Source of the DNA: a virus
DNA length: 28,396 bases
IMG/VR virus record: IMGVR_UViG_3300028840_002716
Span: 1-28,396 of that record
Reading direction: 5' to 3' (one strand)
This document shows positions 21,914 through 28,396 of this stretch, in pieces. A model generated the notes under the pieces. The model saw only the letters and a list, made by a program, of their open reading frames with translations. It had not been told where the DNA came from and did not search any database. The number at the start of each line of letters is the position of its first letter. The stretch's first letter is position 1. The position numbers and the translations under genes were made by a program.

Positions 21914-22537
21914 TTATTTTTCAACATTAACATATATACCACCCTCAGGGATTCCAGGGAACCCGCCAAAATACCTGGCATTGTTTCTCTGCCTACAATC
22001 AGCTAGTGTTTTATTGCAAGCATTATATGCTCCACTATAGCCACAGCGAGTCCCTTTAAAGGACCATCTACAGAAGTTCTTCATATACCGAAAAGGTGGA
22101 AACAGCACAAACACTTGATTGGGAGCACTCAGATCAAAATAAGCCCACTGAGAGTCTGAGTAAGAAGAAGTTATAATGAAACTCTCCTCTATCTCTGCCG
22201 AAGTCAAGTCCAGATGTTCACTGTGTACTACGTACAGAGTTACATCAGCACCTACCCCACCATCGTAGTCTTCCATATAGGCTTGTATAGCTCTGCTGAC
22301 ATTACCTACCTTTACAGTTATTGTCTGGTGCTCTCCCTTTCCTGATTCCTTAGCTTCATCGAGTTCGAAGGGGAATGCTGTCCATGTGTTGCTGTCCCAA
22401 GTGACATCCTCGTTGTTGCGAGCAAGCCTTAAAGTTGTACCATCGCTCAGAATTAATTTCAATAATACAATCCAGGCACCTTCTCCTGCTAGTTTGTTCT
22501 TCTCTAGGATTGCTGCTGAGCTAAGATTTAAACTCAT
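21914..22537 (-). CDS. Minor tail protein, L-like with four Cys cluster
   Basis: A 207-residue protein. The N-terminal half (IVLLKLILSDGTTLRLARNN; WTAFPFELDEAKESGKGEHQ) is the beta domain of the lambda gpL family. The C-terminal domain has Cys 156, 165, 174 and 181 in CRWSFKGTRCGYSGAYNAC and NKTLADCRQRNN, followed by RYFGGFPGIPEGG. This matches lambda gpL, which carries an iron-sulfur cluster bound by four Cys. The protein would form the tail-tip baseplate between the M-like and I/J proteins. Confidence 0.85.
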   Translation of the reverse strand: MSLNLSSAAILEKNKLAGEGAWIVLLKLILSDGTTLRLARNNEDVTWDSNTWTAFPFELDEAKESGKGEHQTITVKVGNVSRAIQAYMEDYDGGVGADVTLYVVHSEHLDLTSAEIEESFIITSSYSDSQWAYFDLSAPNQVFVLFPPFRYMKNFCRWSFKGTRCGYSGAYNACNKTLADCRQRNNARYFGGFPGIPEGGIYVNVEK

Positions 22538-22538
22538 A

Positions 22539-22886
22539 TTATATCTGCCTTATGGTGATAGTGCCTCTCCAGTAGCCTTTACGACTGCTAATGAATTTCA
22601 TCTCGTCCTCTGTGAACCTGACCATGTATGTGGTGCCGCTGCTATCAGGACGATGCCATACGAATCTAGAAGCTCCACTTTCCATAGTGGTTTCGTAGAA
22701 TGTCTGTAAAGTATTAAGATCGGTTGTAGAAAGAGCATTCCAAGTTATCTCCCACTCTTTCACTGCCCTAGTCCACTTGGATCTAGTCTGCTCGTAGCCA
22801 GCTTCAAACGGACTCCTAACGGTAGCCCTTTTGCTTGTTTCTTTTATTTGGGCATAGGCCCCGTCTATCTTAGGGAAGTCAGTCAT
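22539..22886 (-). CDS. Minor tail protein, M-like
   Basis: A 115-residue beta-rich protein (TVRSPFEAGYEQTRSKWTRA, WEITWNALSTTDLNTLQTFY, SRFVWHRPDSSGTTYMVRF, YWRGTITIRQI). Size, order after the tape measure and the pattern ending in a W-R-G-T-I-T-I strand fit the lambda gpM/distal-tail family that initiates the tail tip. It overlaps the preceding small gene by eight bases. Confidence 0.75.
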   Translation of the reverse strand: MTDFPKIDGAYAQIKETSKRATVRSPFEAGYEQTRSKWTRAVKEWEITWNALSTTDLNTLQTFYETTMESGASRFVWHRPDSSGTTYMVRFTEDEMKFISSRKGYWRGTITIRQI

Positions 22887-23097
22887 TCCCTTTCTCCCAA
22901 GGCTTTACAGACAGTTTCTTTTCTACTTTCTCTTTAACATGCTCTTTTGTTGGTTCGGCTGCTTTTGCTACTGTGTTTTTTATTATCTGCTGTCTCACAG
23001 ACTCTCCGGCTATTCTAAGCTTAATAGCCTCCCAAAAAGAGATATTGACTTTTGTGTTTACTACCACATCTACTTTAATGCTTTTTGCCACTGCCAT
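22879..23097 (-). CDS. Small protein between tape measure and M-like gene
   Basis: I choose ATG 23097, one base after the tape measure stop and behind GGGGAG; an extended frame to 23148 overlaps the tape measure. The 72-residue basic protein has a beta start (KSIKVDVVVNTKVNISF) and a helical Lys-rich end (EHVKEKVEKKLSVKPWEKG). It occupies a position where some phages have a small tail-tip assembly factor. Family not recognised. Confidence 0.6.
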   Translation of the reverse strand: MAVAKSIKVDVVVNTKVNISFWEAIKLRIAGESVRQQIIKNTVAKAAEPTKEHVKEKVEKKLSVKPWEKGND

Positions 23098-23098
23098 A

Positions 23099-25069
23099 CT
23101 ATGCTCCCCGTATAGCCTGCCTGAAGGGTAGGCTGGTAGTGATGCCACTCAGCACCATGTCCATAACCCACTTCTTACCATCAAAGCGCATATCTCCTCT
23201 CTGCTCAGCCTCCATCTTATTTCCAGTCTCATTAATAACGTTTATCTGAATAGAAGGCTGCCCCCTTGGTGTAACAGTTTCTCCGCGTTGTAGGATGGCA
23301 GGGAACTCATCTGCTCTCAATCCTGAGTGTAGTCTTGGTGCCCCAGTAAACAAGGCTGCCGGATAGCTCCTGCTTGGGATAGTGGAACCAACCACACCTC
23401 CCTTATGTCCAAAGCTGGCAGAAGTAGACATTGCTCCTCCGCCAGCAGTAGTCGTAGTGCTTCCGCCAAACATCCCACCAAAACCACCAATTATATTATT
23501 GATAAAATCTACAAAGAACCTATTTGCATACAGTCTAAGGATATCTCCCATTATAGAAGTAACCATGTCTTTAAACGCATCGCTGGCAGTCTTAGTGCCA
23601 TTAGCAAATGCTACAAAAGCATCAGTGAAGCTGTCGCTGGTGACTTGATTAAGCTCTTCTGTATTTATCTTTATGTAGTCCCAGAAGTTTTTGTATGCTT
23701 TCTTATCTCTTTCTAAAGCTTCTTCTATATATTTAGCCTGTTCCTCTTGGGCTTCTCCAAATGCTGCCAACTCTTCCTGGATTGATTTTTCTTTCCACTC
23801 ATCCCACTGCTCCATCTCATCTTTGATACCTTCTGCTACTTCTTCAATTGCATCTTTAAGAGCTTTTTGGTGATCTCTAATATTTCTAATACTAGCCGTA
23901 ATATGAGCATCTTCTGCAGTAGTTAATTCCTCTATAACCTCTTCTGTTTTTTTGTATTCTGTTTTTAACTTAGCAAGCTCTTGTTGTTCTTCTTTTATAA
24001 GCTTGAGAATATATAAACGACCTTCAGCCTTTTGCATCGTGCGAGCCCAAGCCGCTGTCATAGATCTAGCTCTTTCTTGAGTGGGAGATTCTTTGATAGG
24101 GCCAAGTATGCCCCCTCTTACTCCTGCTTCTCCACTACGCATCCTTTTGGCTTGGTCAACCATACTTTCCAAAGCATTCAGCCAGTAAATTACAGTATCA
24201 ATAGCACCTGTAAAAACTATATCTAATACCTGTCCTACTTCTGTTGCCCACTCTTGAAGTTTTCCTTCTTGATAAAGGCGGTCTATAAGATCAATGAGTC
24301 CTTTTAAAGCATTACTAGATCCAGTTAAAGCATCTCCAGCAGTTCTTTTAAACTCCTTCCACATAGACTCCAGAGACTCAAACATTCCTCCCCAAGTATG
24401 ATGGATTTTTTGGGACAATCCTCCGTAATGCTCTTCCATGTATCTAAATATAGCAGCAATAGCCTCTTGAGCACCTATACCAGCATTGCCGATATTTTCC
24501 ATCTCCTTGGCAGATAGCCCAAACTCAGATCTCAAGATTTCCATCGCAGGAATACCGAGTTCAGCTAACTGATTAAGCTCTTGCTGTACAACTCTGCCCT
24601 TAGCAGACATTTGACCTAGTGCCCTGGTAACTCGTTGCATTCCTTCAGAGCCTGCTCCTACAGCACTGACAGCATCAACCAATATCTCCATCTGTTTAAT
24701 GGTAGGCTCCATGCCCATAGCTCGCATACGGATGAAACCTTGTATGGCTTCTTCCGTACTGATAGGCATGCGCATAGCCCACTCGTTCAACTTTTGGAAC
24801 CACTCTTCTCCTTTGCCCTTTGTAAGAGTATCAAGAGATATTCTCATCTTCTCAAAAGCAGCAGTTGTAGAAACAACACCACGTATCATACTAGATAAAC
24901 CTTTAGCCCCAATAATAACGCCAAAGGCTGTACCAAGGCCAATGGCGGTTTTTTGCAGACCGCTCATAGATTTATGGAAGCCACCTACATGAGTACGAGC
25001 TTTTTTAAGACCGGCCTGTAAACCTTTGGTGTCTGCTCCTACACGGACAGTGATATCTTCGCCTGCCAT
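23099..25069 (-). CDS. Tail tape measure protein
   Basis: A 656-residue protein. It starts with the standard pattern of tape-measure proteins (ITVRVGADTKGLQAGLKKAR), has a hydrophobic helix at 41-62, and around 150-178 the conserved QMSAKGRVVQQELNQLAELG segment of the PF20155-type N-terminal domain. Residues about 330-480 are long charged helices. At about 0.15 nm per residue a tail of roughly 100 nm is predicted. It is preceded by the G/T-like chaperone pair as usual. Confidence 0.93.
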   Translation of the reverse strand: MAGEDITVRVGADTKGLQAGLKKARTHVGGFHKSMSGLQKTAIGLGTAFGVIIGAKGLSSMIRGVVSTTAAFEKMRISLDTLTKGKGEEWFQKLNEWAMRMPISTEEAIQGFIRMRAMGMEPTIKQMEILVDAVSAVGAGSEGMQRVTRALGQMSAKGRVVQQELNQLAELGIPAMEILRSEFGLSAKEMENIGNAGIGAQEAIAAIFRYMEEHYGGLSQKIHHTWGGMFESLESMWKEFKRTAGDALTGSSNALKGLIDLIDRLYQEGKLQEWATEVGQVLDIVFTGAIDTVIYWLNALESMVDQAKRMRSGEAGVRGGILGPIKESPTQERARSMTAAWARTMQKAEGRLYILKLIKEEQQELAKLKTEYKKTEEVIEELTTAEDAHITASIRNIRDHQKALKDAIEEVAEGIKDEMEQWDEWKEKSIQEELAAFGEAQEEQAKYIEEALERDKKAYKNFWDYIKINTEELNQVTSDSFTDAFVAFANGTKTASDAFKDMVTSIMGDILRLYANRFFVDFINNIIGGFGGMFGGSTTTTAGGGAMSTSASFGHKGGVVGSTIPSRSYPAALFTGAPRLHSGLRADEFPAILQRGETVTPRGQPSIQINVINETGNKMEAEQRGDMRFDGKKWVMDMVLSGITTSLPFRQAIRGA

Positions 25070-25072
25070 ATT

Positions 25073-25309
25073 CTACCTTCTTACCTTTGGAGCCTTGTTT
25101 AGCATCCTTACTTCTGTAGTCTTTTCTTTCATCTGATCTGTTTCTTTTTTCATCTTAGCAGATTGTATTCTTGTAAATGTTCTTAGCTTTTTCCTTTCTA
25201 TTCTCGGTAGTTCTAAAAACTCTTGATGGGTACATTTTAAAAACTCCGTACATATATACATATCGAAATACAATGGAGTAGTGATTTCTAAATCATCCTC
25301 CCCCATCAA
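25073..25309 (-). CDS. Tail assembly chaperone, T-like part (frameshift extension)
   Basis: A 78-residue frame in the -1 register to the G-like gene. It can be entered by slippage at 25321-25315, giving a fusion of about 251 residues; an internal ATG at 25309 overlaps the upstream stop. The segment is helical and basic (FLKCTHQEFLELPRIERKKL, then KKETDQMKEKTTEVRML). In lambda, gpGT made this way brings tube protein to the tape measure. Independent translation is possible but not needed. Confidence 0.75.
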   Translation of the reverse strand: MMGEDDLEITTPLYFDMYICTEFLKCTHQEFLELPRIERKKLRTFTRIQSAKMKKETDQMKEKTTEVRMLNKAPKVRR

Positions 25310-25824
25310 TCCTGCAAAAAATCGTTCTCTTCAGCCTCCTGCCATTCTGTGAGTGATGTAATATCTCTTATAATCTGAGTAAAATGCGGAGCAGTCAGTC
25401 CCATATCTCTAAGGATTGTCATCTTTTTATCTCTATCTTCTACTATGTTACCTTCTTTGTCTTTGATAGGAACATCTATGCCTTTTAGCATCAGCTTAAT
25501 GCCTATCTCTTGGTTATGTTTTTCTGTTGCTTCTATATAACTTTCATCAGTTAGATCAAAAGTCTTTACATGCTGCTTTCTAGATAATCCCAGCTCCTTA
25601 AAAGCAGGATCATCTGGGTGGATAACTTTATTTATCACTGGAGGCTTTGGAGCCTTGGCCCTCATCTCTTCCATCAGCTCAGTAACACCAGTGGACTTTA
25701 TAGGTATTCTAAGCCTCTTCTCCTGCCCATCATGAGTCACTTTAAGAAGGCTATGTCCTCTGCTTTGAAACAGAGAATTTCCTTCCTTCAGCTCCTCTAT
25801 GTTTATAGTTTCAATTCCTTCCAT
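25306..25824 (-). CDS. Tail assembly chaperone, G-like
   Basis: A 172-residue, mostly helical acidic protein between the tube and tape measure genes, the place of lambda gene G. It includes IPIKSTGVTELMEEMRAKAP and ILRDMGLTAPHFTQIIRDIT. Its end (EENDFLQD) overlies the slippery site, and a share of ribosomes is expected to continue into the T-like frame. The unshifted and shifted products normally act together in excess during tail assembly and are absent from the virion. Confidence 0.75.
   Translation of the reverse strand: MEGIETINIEELKEGNSLFQSRGHSLLKVTHDGQEKRLRIPIKSTGVTELMEEMRAKAPKPPVINKVIHPDDPAFKELGLSRKQHVKTFDLTDESYIEATEKHNQEIGIKLMLKGIDVPIKDKEGNIVEDRDKKMTILRDMGLTAPHFTQIIRDITSLTEWQEAEENDFLQD
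25315..25321 (-). promoter_or_regulatory. -1 ribosomal frameshift slippery site T TTT TTG
   Basis: Zero-frame codons are GAT TTT TTG, giving an X XXY YYZ heptamer nine bases before the zero-frame stop (TGA 25308-25306). After slippage the reading continues GCA GGA TTG ATG with no stop, directly into the T-like frame. Confidence 0.85.
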
Positions 25825-25846
25825 ACTTAACTCTCCTTATCTAAAA

Positions 25847-26446
25847 TTACGAAGCTGTCATACAAGTAACACCAGAGTAGAAAGAAGACATAGTGGCTAT
25901 GTTACCATATATCAGCCCATTGATGTTACAAGTGACAGCGTCTTCACTTTCTGTAACGGTTTGTTCATTGGGTGGAAAGTACACCTCGTCCAGAGTCCAA
26001 CCATAGTCAGTGGCTCCATCCCAAAGCACCTGCACTCTGTAGGCCATCTTACTGTTATCAGCAAAGCTCTTAGTACTATAAGCAGCAGCTCCACTTAACT
26101 GTCCTACGTTGATAGTAGAGTGGCCTTTCCAGGTAACTAAAGTTCTTCCATTACAAGTAGTTGCTCCACTGAGCCAATCTCTCAAGTACCCAGTATAAGT
26201 AGTATCCTCAAGTCTTATGGAAAATGAACAAGGCAGGGGTTCAAATATAGCATCATCTGGCCCCATGTGGTAGCTGGCGCTGGCATTGTAGTTGCCTCTA
26301 TCCATTTCCAGCATCTCTTCTACTTTCCCTCTAGCCACAGGAAAGGTTAGGTCTGCATTAGTAAATAGCAGCTCTAGATACAATCCTGTAGTAGCGCTGT
26401 GGTAATCATATATTCTAAGTTCTCCATCTTTGTTAGTAAACTTCAT
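25847..26446 (-). CDS. Major tail tube protein
   Basis: A 199-residue beta-rich protein directly upstream of the chaperone pair. Residues such as YLELLFTNADLTFPVARGKV, YNASASYHMGPDDAIFEP and PCSFSIRLEDTT fit a siphovirus tube subunit with a beta-sandwich core; it ends with GLIYGNIATMSSFYSG. Position (after the terminator gene, before the chaperones) is the main support. Confidence 0.75.
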   Translation of the reverse strand: MKFTNKDGELRIYDYHSATTGLYLELLFTNADLTFPVARGKVEEMLEMDRGNYNASASYHMGPDDAIFEPLPCSFSIRLEDTTYTGYLRDWLSGATTCNGRTLVTWKGHSTINVGQLSGAAAYSTKSFADNSKMAYRVQVLWDGATDYGWTLDEVYFPPNEQTVTESEDAVTCNINGLIYGNIATMSSFYSGVTCMTAS

Positions 26447-26459
26447 CTTCTAAATCTCC

Positions 26460-26621
26460 TTACTTCTTTTTTGGAGTTTTAATTACTTCTTGAATATCTT
26501 TCTCTTTCTTCTCTTCTTTATCCTCTTCTAGTTTAGGCATTAAAGCATTAGCAAGCATCTCACTCTTCTTTCTACTGAATCCTAAACCGAGATAATGTTG
26601 AATCACCTCTTCTAATCTCAT
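26460..26621 (-). CDS. Small helical protein of the tail operon
   Basis: I choose ATG 26621 behind AAGGAG rather than 26645, which overlaps the terminator gene. The 53-residue product begins MRLEEVIQHYLGLGFSRKKS, a helix-turn-helix-like amphipathic pair, and ends in a Lys/Glu-rich helix. It lies between terminator and tube genes. Function unknown. Confidence 0.6.
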   Translation of the reverse strand: MRLEEVIQHYLGLGFSRKKSEMLANALMPKLEEDKEEKKEKDIQEVIKTPKKK

Positions 26622-26631
26622 TTTGTACTCC

Positions 26632-27114
26632 TTACCATTTTTCAAGCCAGCTAATACCTACAGTGTAGTCAAATTGCATCCACTCGTCATTTGGTATCGG
26701 CTGGTCTGTTATTATCTCTCTCACCTTCATTGTCTGCAAAGCATCAGTAAAGTCATCAGAGCTGAAGTCATACAAGCTGATTGTTTTATTGATATGAAAA
26801 TGCTCTGCTATCTTGTCTCTTATTTCATAGTGTCTATTTGTCTTGTCTGCTTTCTCAGGATTTACAAATATATTAAAGCTGAGCATAACCATAGTGGTTT
26901 GGCCTTCTTCTGTATCACTCACTTGGCGATGGTAGTCTCTATCAGCAAAAGCGAGTATCCTTTCCCGTACCCATTCGGCCATGTGCTCCGGTTCAAACTG
27001 CATGCCTTCCCATGCAATTGTCAATTCCTCTTCCATTACCAACTGATTAGCTATATACTTCTCGATAGAAGCCTTTACATTCTGTACCATGCCATCAGCA
27101 TCAATAGACGCCAT
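26632..27114 (-). CDS. Tail terminator-like protein
   Basis: A 160-residue alpha/beta protein (MVQNVKASIEKYIANQLVME, MVMLSFNIFVNPEKADK, MQFDYTVGISWLEKW). Alternating strands, a final W-containing strand and position before the tube gene agree with the gpU-type terminator that caps the tail and joins it to the head. It starts five bases after the gp10-like gene's stop. Confidence 0.7.
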   Translation of the reverse strand: MASIDADGMVQNVKASIEKYIANQLVMEEELTIAWEGMQFEPEHMAEWVRERILAFADRDYHRQVSDTEEGQTTMVMLSFNIFVNPEKADKTNRHYEIRDKIAEHFHINKTISLYDFSSDDFTDALQTMKVREIITDQPIPNDEWMQFDYTVGISWLEKW

Positions 27115-27119
27115 CTCAT

Positions 27120-27662
27120 TTATACCCCAAAACTAATTGTTGGCCTACCATAATAAAATCTATTCCATCGCCGCTTGTAATAGTTACTTAAATCCTTTAC
27201 CAGAGTTGCTCCTCTTAGTTCACGCATTGAGACACGGACCATTCCATAGGGAGCTTGTCTGCTGCTTCCATACTCCAAAAAAATGATGTAGGAAACTCCA
27301 TTCACAATCTCGACCCATTTATTCATATATTTTCCTAGGTGTTCTGTGTAACTGCCTTCACCCTGTCCTTTTATTACCTGTGCTCTACTAAATCCTTTTC
27401 CGCTCCTACTTTTTGGTATAGTTTTGCCGAAGCTTATCCATTTGCCAGAGCCACCGAGTTTGCTATAAGCCACCAGCCAACCAGCCCTAGCACGACCTGT
27501 GTCTACGGGTGTCTTCCTTATAATTCTCCCCACTAAATCAAAAGCAAACTTCTTAATAGCCTTATTCGTATCAACAGAAGTTCCTGCAAGAAAATCTTTA
27601 ATATGCCTATTGAACTCTTCTGTTTCAACTTCTATTGAGAATGCTTTTTTAGGAGCTACCAT
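27120..27662 (-). CDS. HK97 gp10-like tail completion protein
   Basis: A 180-residue protein with characteristic gp10 motifs: RIIRKTPVDTGRARAGWLV (about 47-65) and VSYIIFLEYGSSRQAPYGMV, then VRVSM (about 124-149). Family members act at the head-tail interface or in completion of the tail. Its ATG overlaps the stop of the upstream gene by one base. The C-terminus is aromatic and basic (KRRWNRFYYGR). Confidence 0.88.
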   Translation of the reverse strand: MVAPKKAFSIEVETEEFNRHIKDFLAGTSVDTNKAIKKFAFDLVGRIIRKTPVDTGRARAGWLVAYSKLGGSGKWISFGKTIPKSRSGKGFSRAQVIKGQGEGSYTEHLGKYMNKWVEIVNGVSYIIFLEYGSSRQAPYGMVRVSMRELRGATLVKDLSNYYKRRWNRFYYGRPTISFGV

Positions 27663-28045
27663 TACGCCACACTCGCATACAAGATGTAAACTAAGTCTAG
27701 AGGATCATAAGCTATACTCTTAATGTTGTAAGTAGCACCACTATCAACAATCAAATCTGAGACGCTAAGGGTGTTAGAAACAGAGGAGCGCATGATGACA
27801 AATTTTGTATCTCCTACTTCAATTCCAGCTGTCATGTCGACTTCTTTCTGCGTAACCAAACCTCTTAATGCACTCACACCAGACCAGTCTGTCCGTTCAG
27901 AGAGTACCTGCTGGTCTCTGGGATTGTAGTAGTCCTCTCCAGTATATTGACGATACTTGATGGTAGTATTAATAGATGTATCTTTCACTATCTCATCAAT
28001 AGTATCTCTTATTTCTGCTAAGTCTGAAGAAGACAGAAGAGTCAT
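27662..28045 (-). CDS. Head-closure/head-tail joining protein
   Basis: A 127-residue protein between the Ig-like and gp10-like genes. It begins with a helix (LAEIRDTIDEIVKDTSINTT) followed by beta strands (VTQKEVDMTAGIEVGDTKFV, LIVDSGATYNIKSIAYDP). This fits the head-closure (gp16/gp9-type stopper) family, whose members have a D-x-I/V...Y-x-I-xxI pattern. Assignment relies largely on gene order. Confidence 0.6.
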   Translation of the reverse strand: MTLLSSSDLAEIRDTIDEIVKDTSINTTIKYRQYTGEDYYNPRDQQVLSERTDWSGVSALRGLVTQKEVDMTAGIEVGDTKFVIMRSSVSNTLSVSDLIVDSGATYNIKSIAYDPLDLVYILYASVA

Positions 28046-28046
28046 A

Positions 28047-28370
28047 TTAGCCCTTAACTATAATCGGTACTTCTCCCCACATTATTCCATTAGTATAATC
28101 AGAATCATACACAATTAGCTCAGCATCATAAGTTCCAGGAGAGATAGAAGATCCTGCTGATCCTAGCTTTAAGTTTACTTCTCCGGTAGTTAGTCCTTCA
28201 GAAGTCCAATCAAACCAACTGGAATTTGTAGTAGAGCTTAAAGTTACCCCGCTGAATACCACTTCTATTGTAGTAGCAGAGCTTAAATCATGAGCTGATC
28301 CATCAGCCTTCAGAATAAGATCTACAGTATTATCTCTACCGAGCCAAACGACTTCTCTATGAGTTGCCAT
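28047..28370 (-). CDS. Small beta-sandwich virion protein (BppU/Ig-like)
   Basis: A 107-residue protein of alternating strands (EVVWLGRDNTVDLILKADG, AHDLSSATTIEVVFSG, GTYDAELIVYDSDYTNGIMW, VPIIVKG). This is the pattern of the small N-terminal beta-sandwich of BppU-like baseplate proteins and similar phage Ig-like proteins. At this position, just before the head-closure gene, it could decorate the capsid or the neck. The first visible gene in the transcript; its promoter lies outside the window. Confidence 0.6.
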   Translation of the reverse strand: MATHREVVWLGRDNTVDLILKADGSAHDLSSATTIEVVFSGVTLSSTTNSSWFDWTSEGLTTGEVNLKLGSAGSSISPGTYDAELIVYDSDYTNGIMWGEVPIIVKG

Positions 28371-28396
28371 TCTTTATTTTCTCCTGTTTACTTATT

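Overview
The window is a stretch of tailed-phage (siphovirus-type) genome. Every convincing gene lies on the minus strand, so transcription runs from position 28396 down to 1. The tail genes follow the lambda order: head-closure/terminator set, tube, chaperone pair with a -1 frameshift site, tape measure, M-, L-, K- and I/J-like tip proteins. That order, together with several lipoproteins and signal peptides, fits a phage of a Gram-negative host. The host itself cannot be named from the sequence. No integrase, repressor, tRNA gene or CRISPR array was seen, and the head and packaging genes lie outside the window.

Layout in the direction of transcription: (1) 28370-21477 carries tail completion and tail assembly genes. 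(2) 21505-14435 carries the 1396-residue tip protein, a coiled-coil protein, two paralogous fibre proteins and a collar/tip protein broken by a 22-bp tandem duplication. (3) 14434-13215 holds small accessory genes: a Cys-containing conserved phage protein, a coiled coil, a lipoprotein and two small proteins. (4) 13222-10215 is a replication block: promoter, structured leader, an initiator-like gene carrying three 24-bp palindromic repeats spaced about 105-110 bp apart, and a DnaB-type helicase. (5) 9984-6375 opens with a second copy of the same promoter, followed by an SF2 helicase and two adjacent ParB-fold genes. (6) 6373-2744 is a run of small, mostly unrecognised genes (exported, zinc-binding, basic), a HAD-type deoxyribonucleotidase and a hidden 57-residue membrane protein. 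(7) 2778-1 holds a primase, an AT-rich repeat region, about 740 bases without a credible gene that look like a large structured non-coding RNA with its own promoter, two small genes and a pentapeptide-repeat gene running off the window edge.

Replication appears self-supplied: an initiator with embedded repeats, a DnaB-like helicase, a zinc-finger/TOPRIM primase and an SF2 helicase, partly under a shared promoter type whose core is AAATAGGATATAAT. The most unusual element is the RNA-like region at about 905-1645. It is richer in G+C than its flanks, contains many perfect nested helices, and its promoter shares the AAATAGG/-10 core of the two replication promoters. It resembles in size and context the large ornate phage RNAs (GOLLD, ROOL), but membership of either class is not established here.
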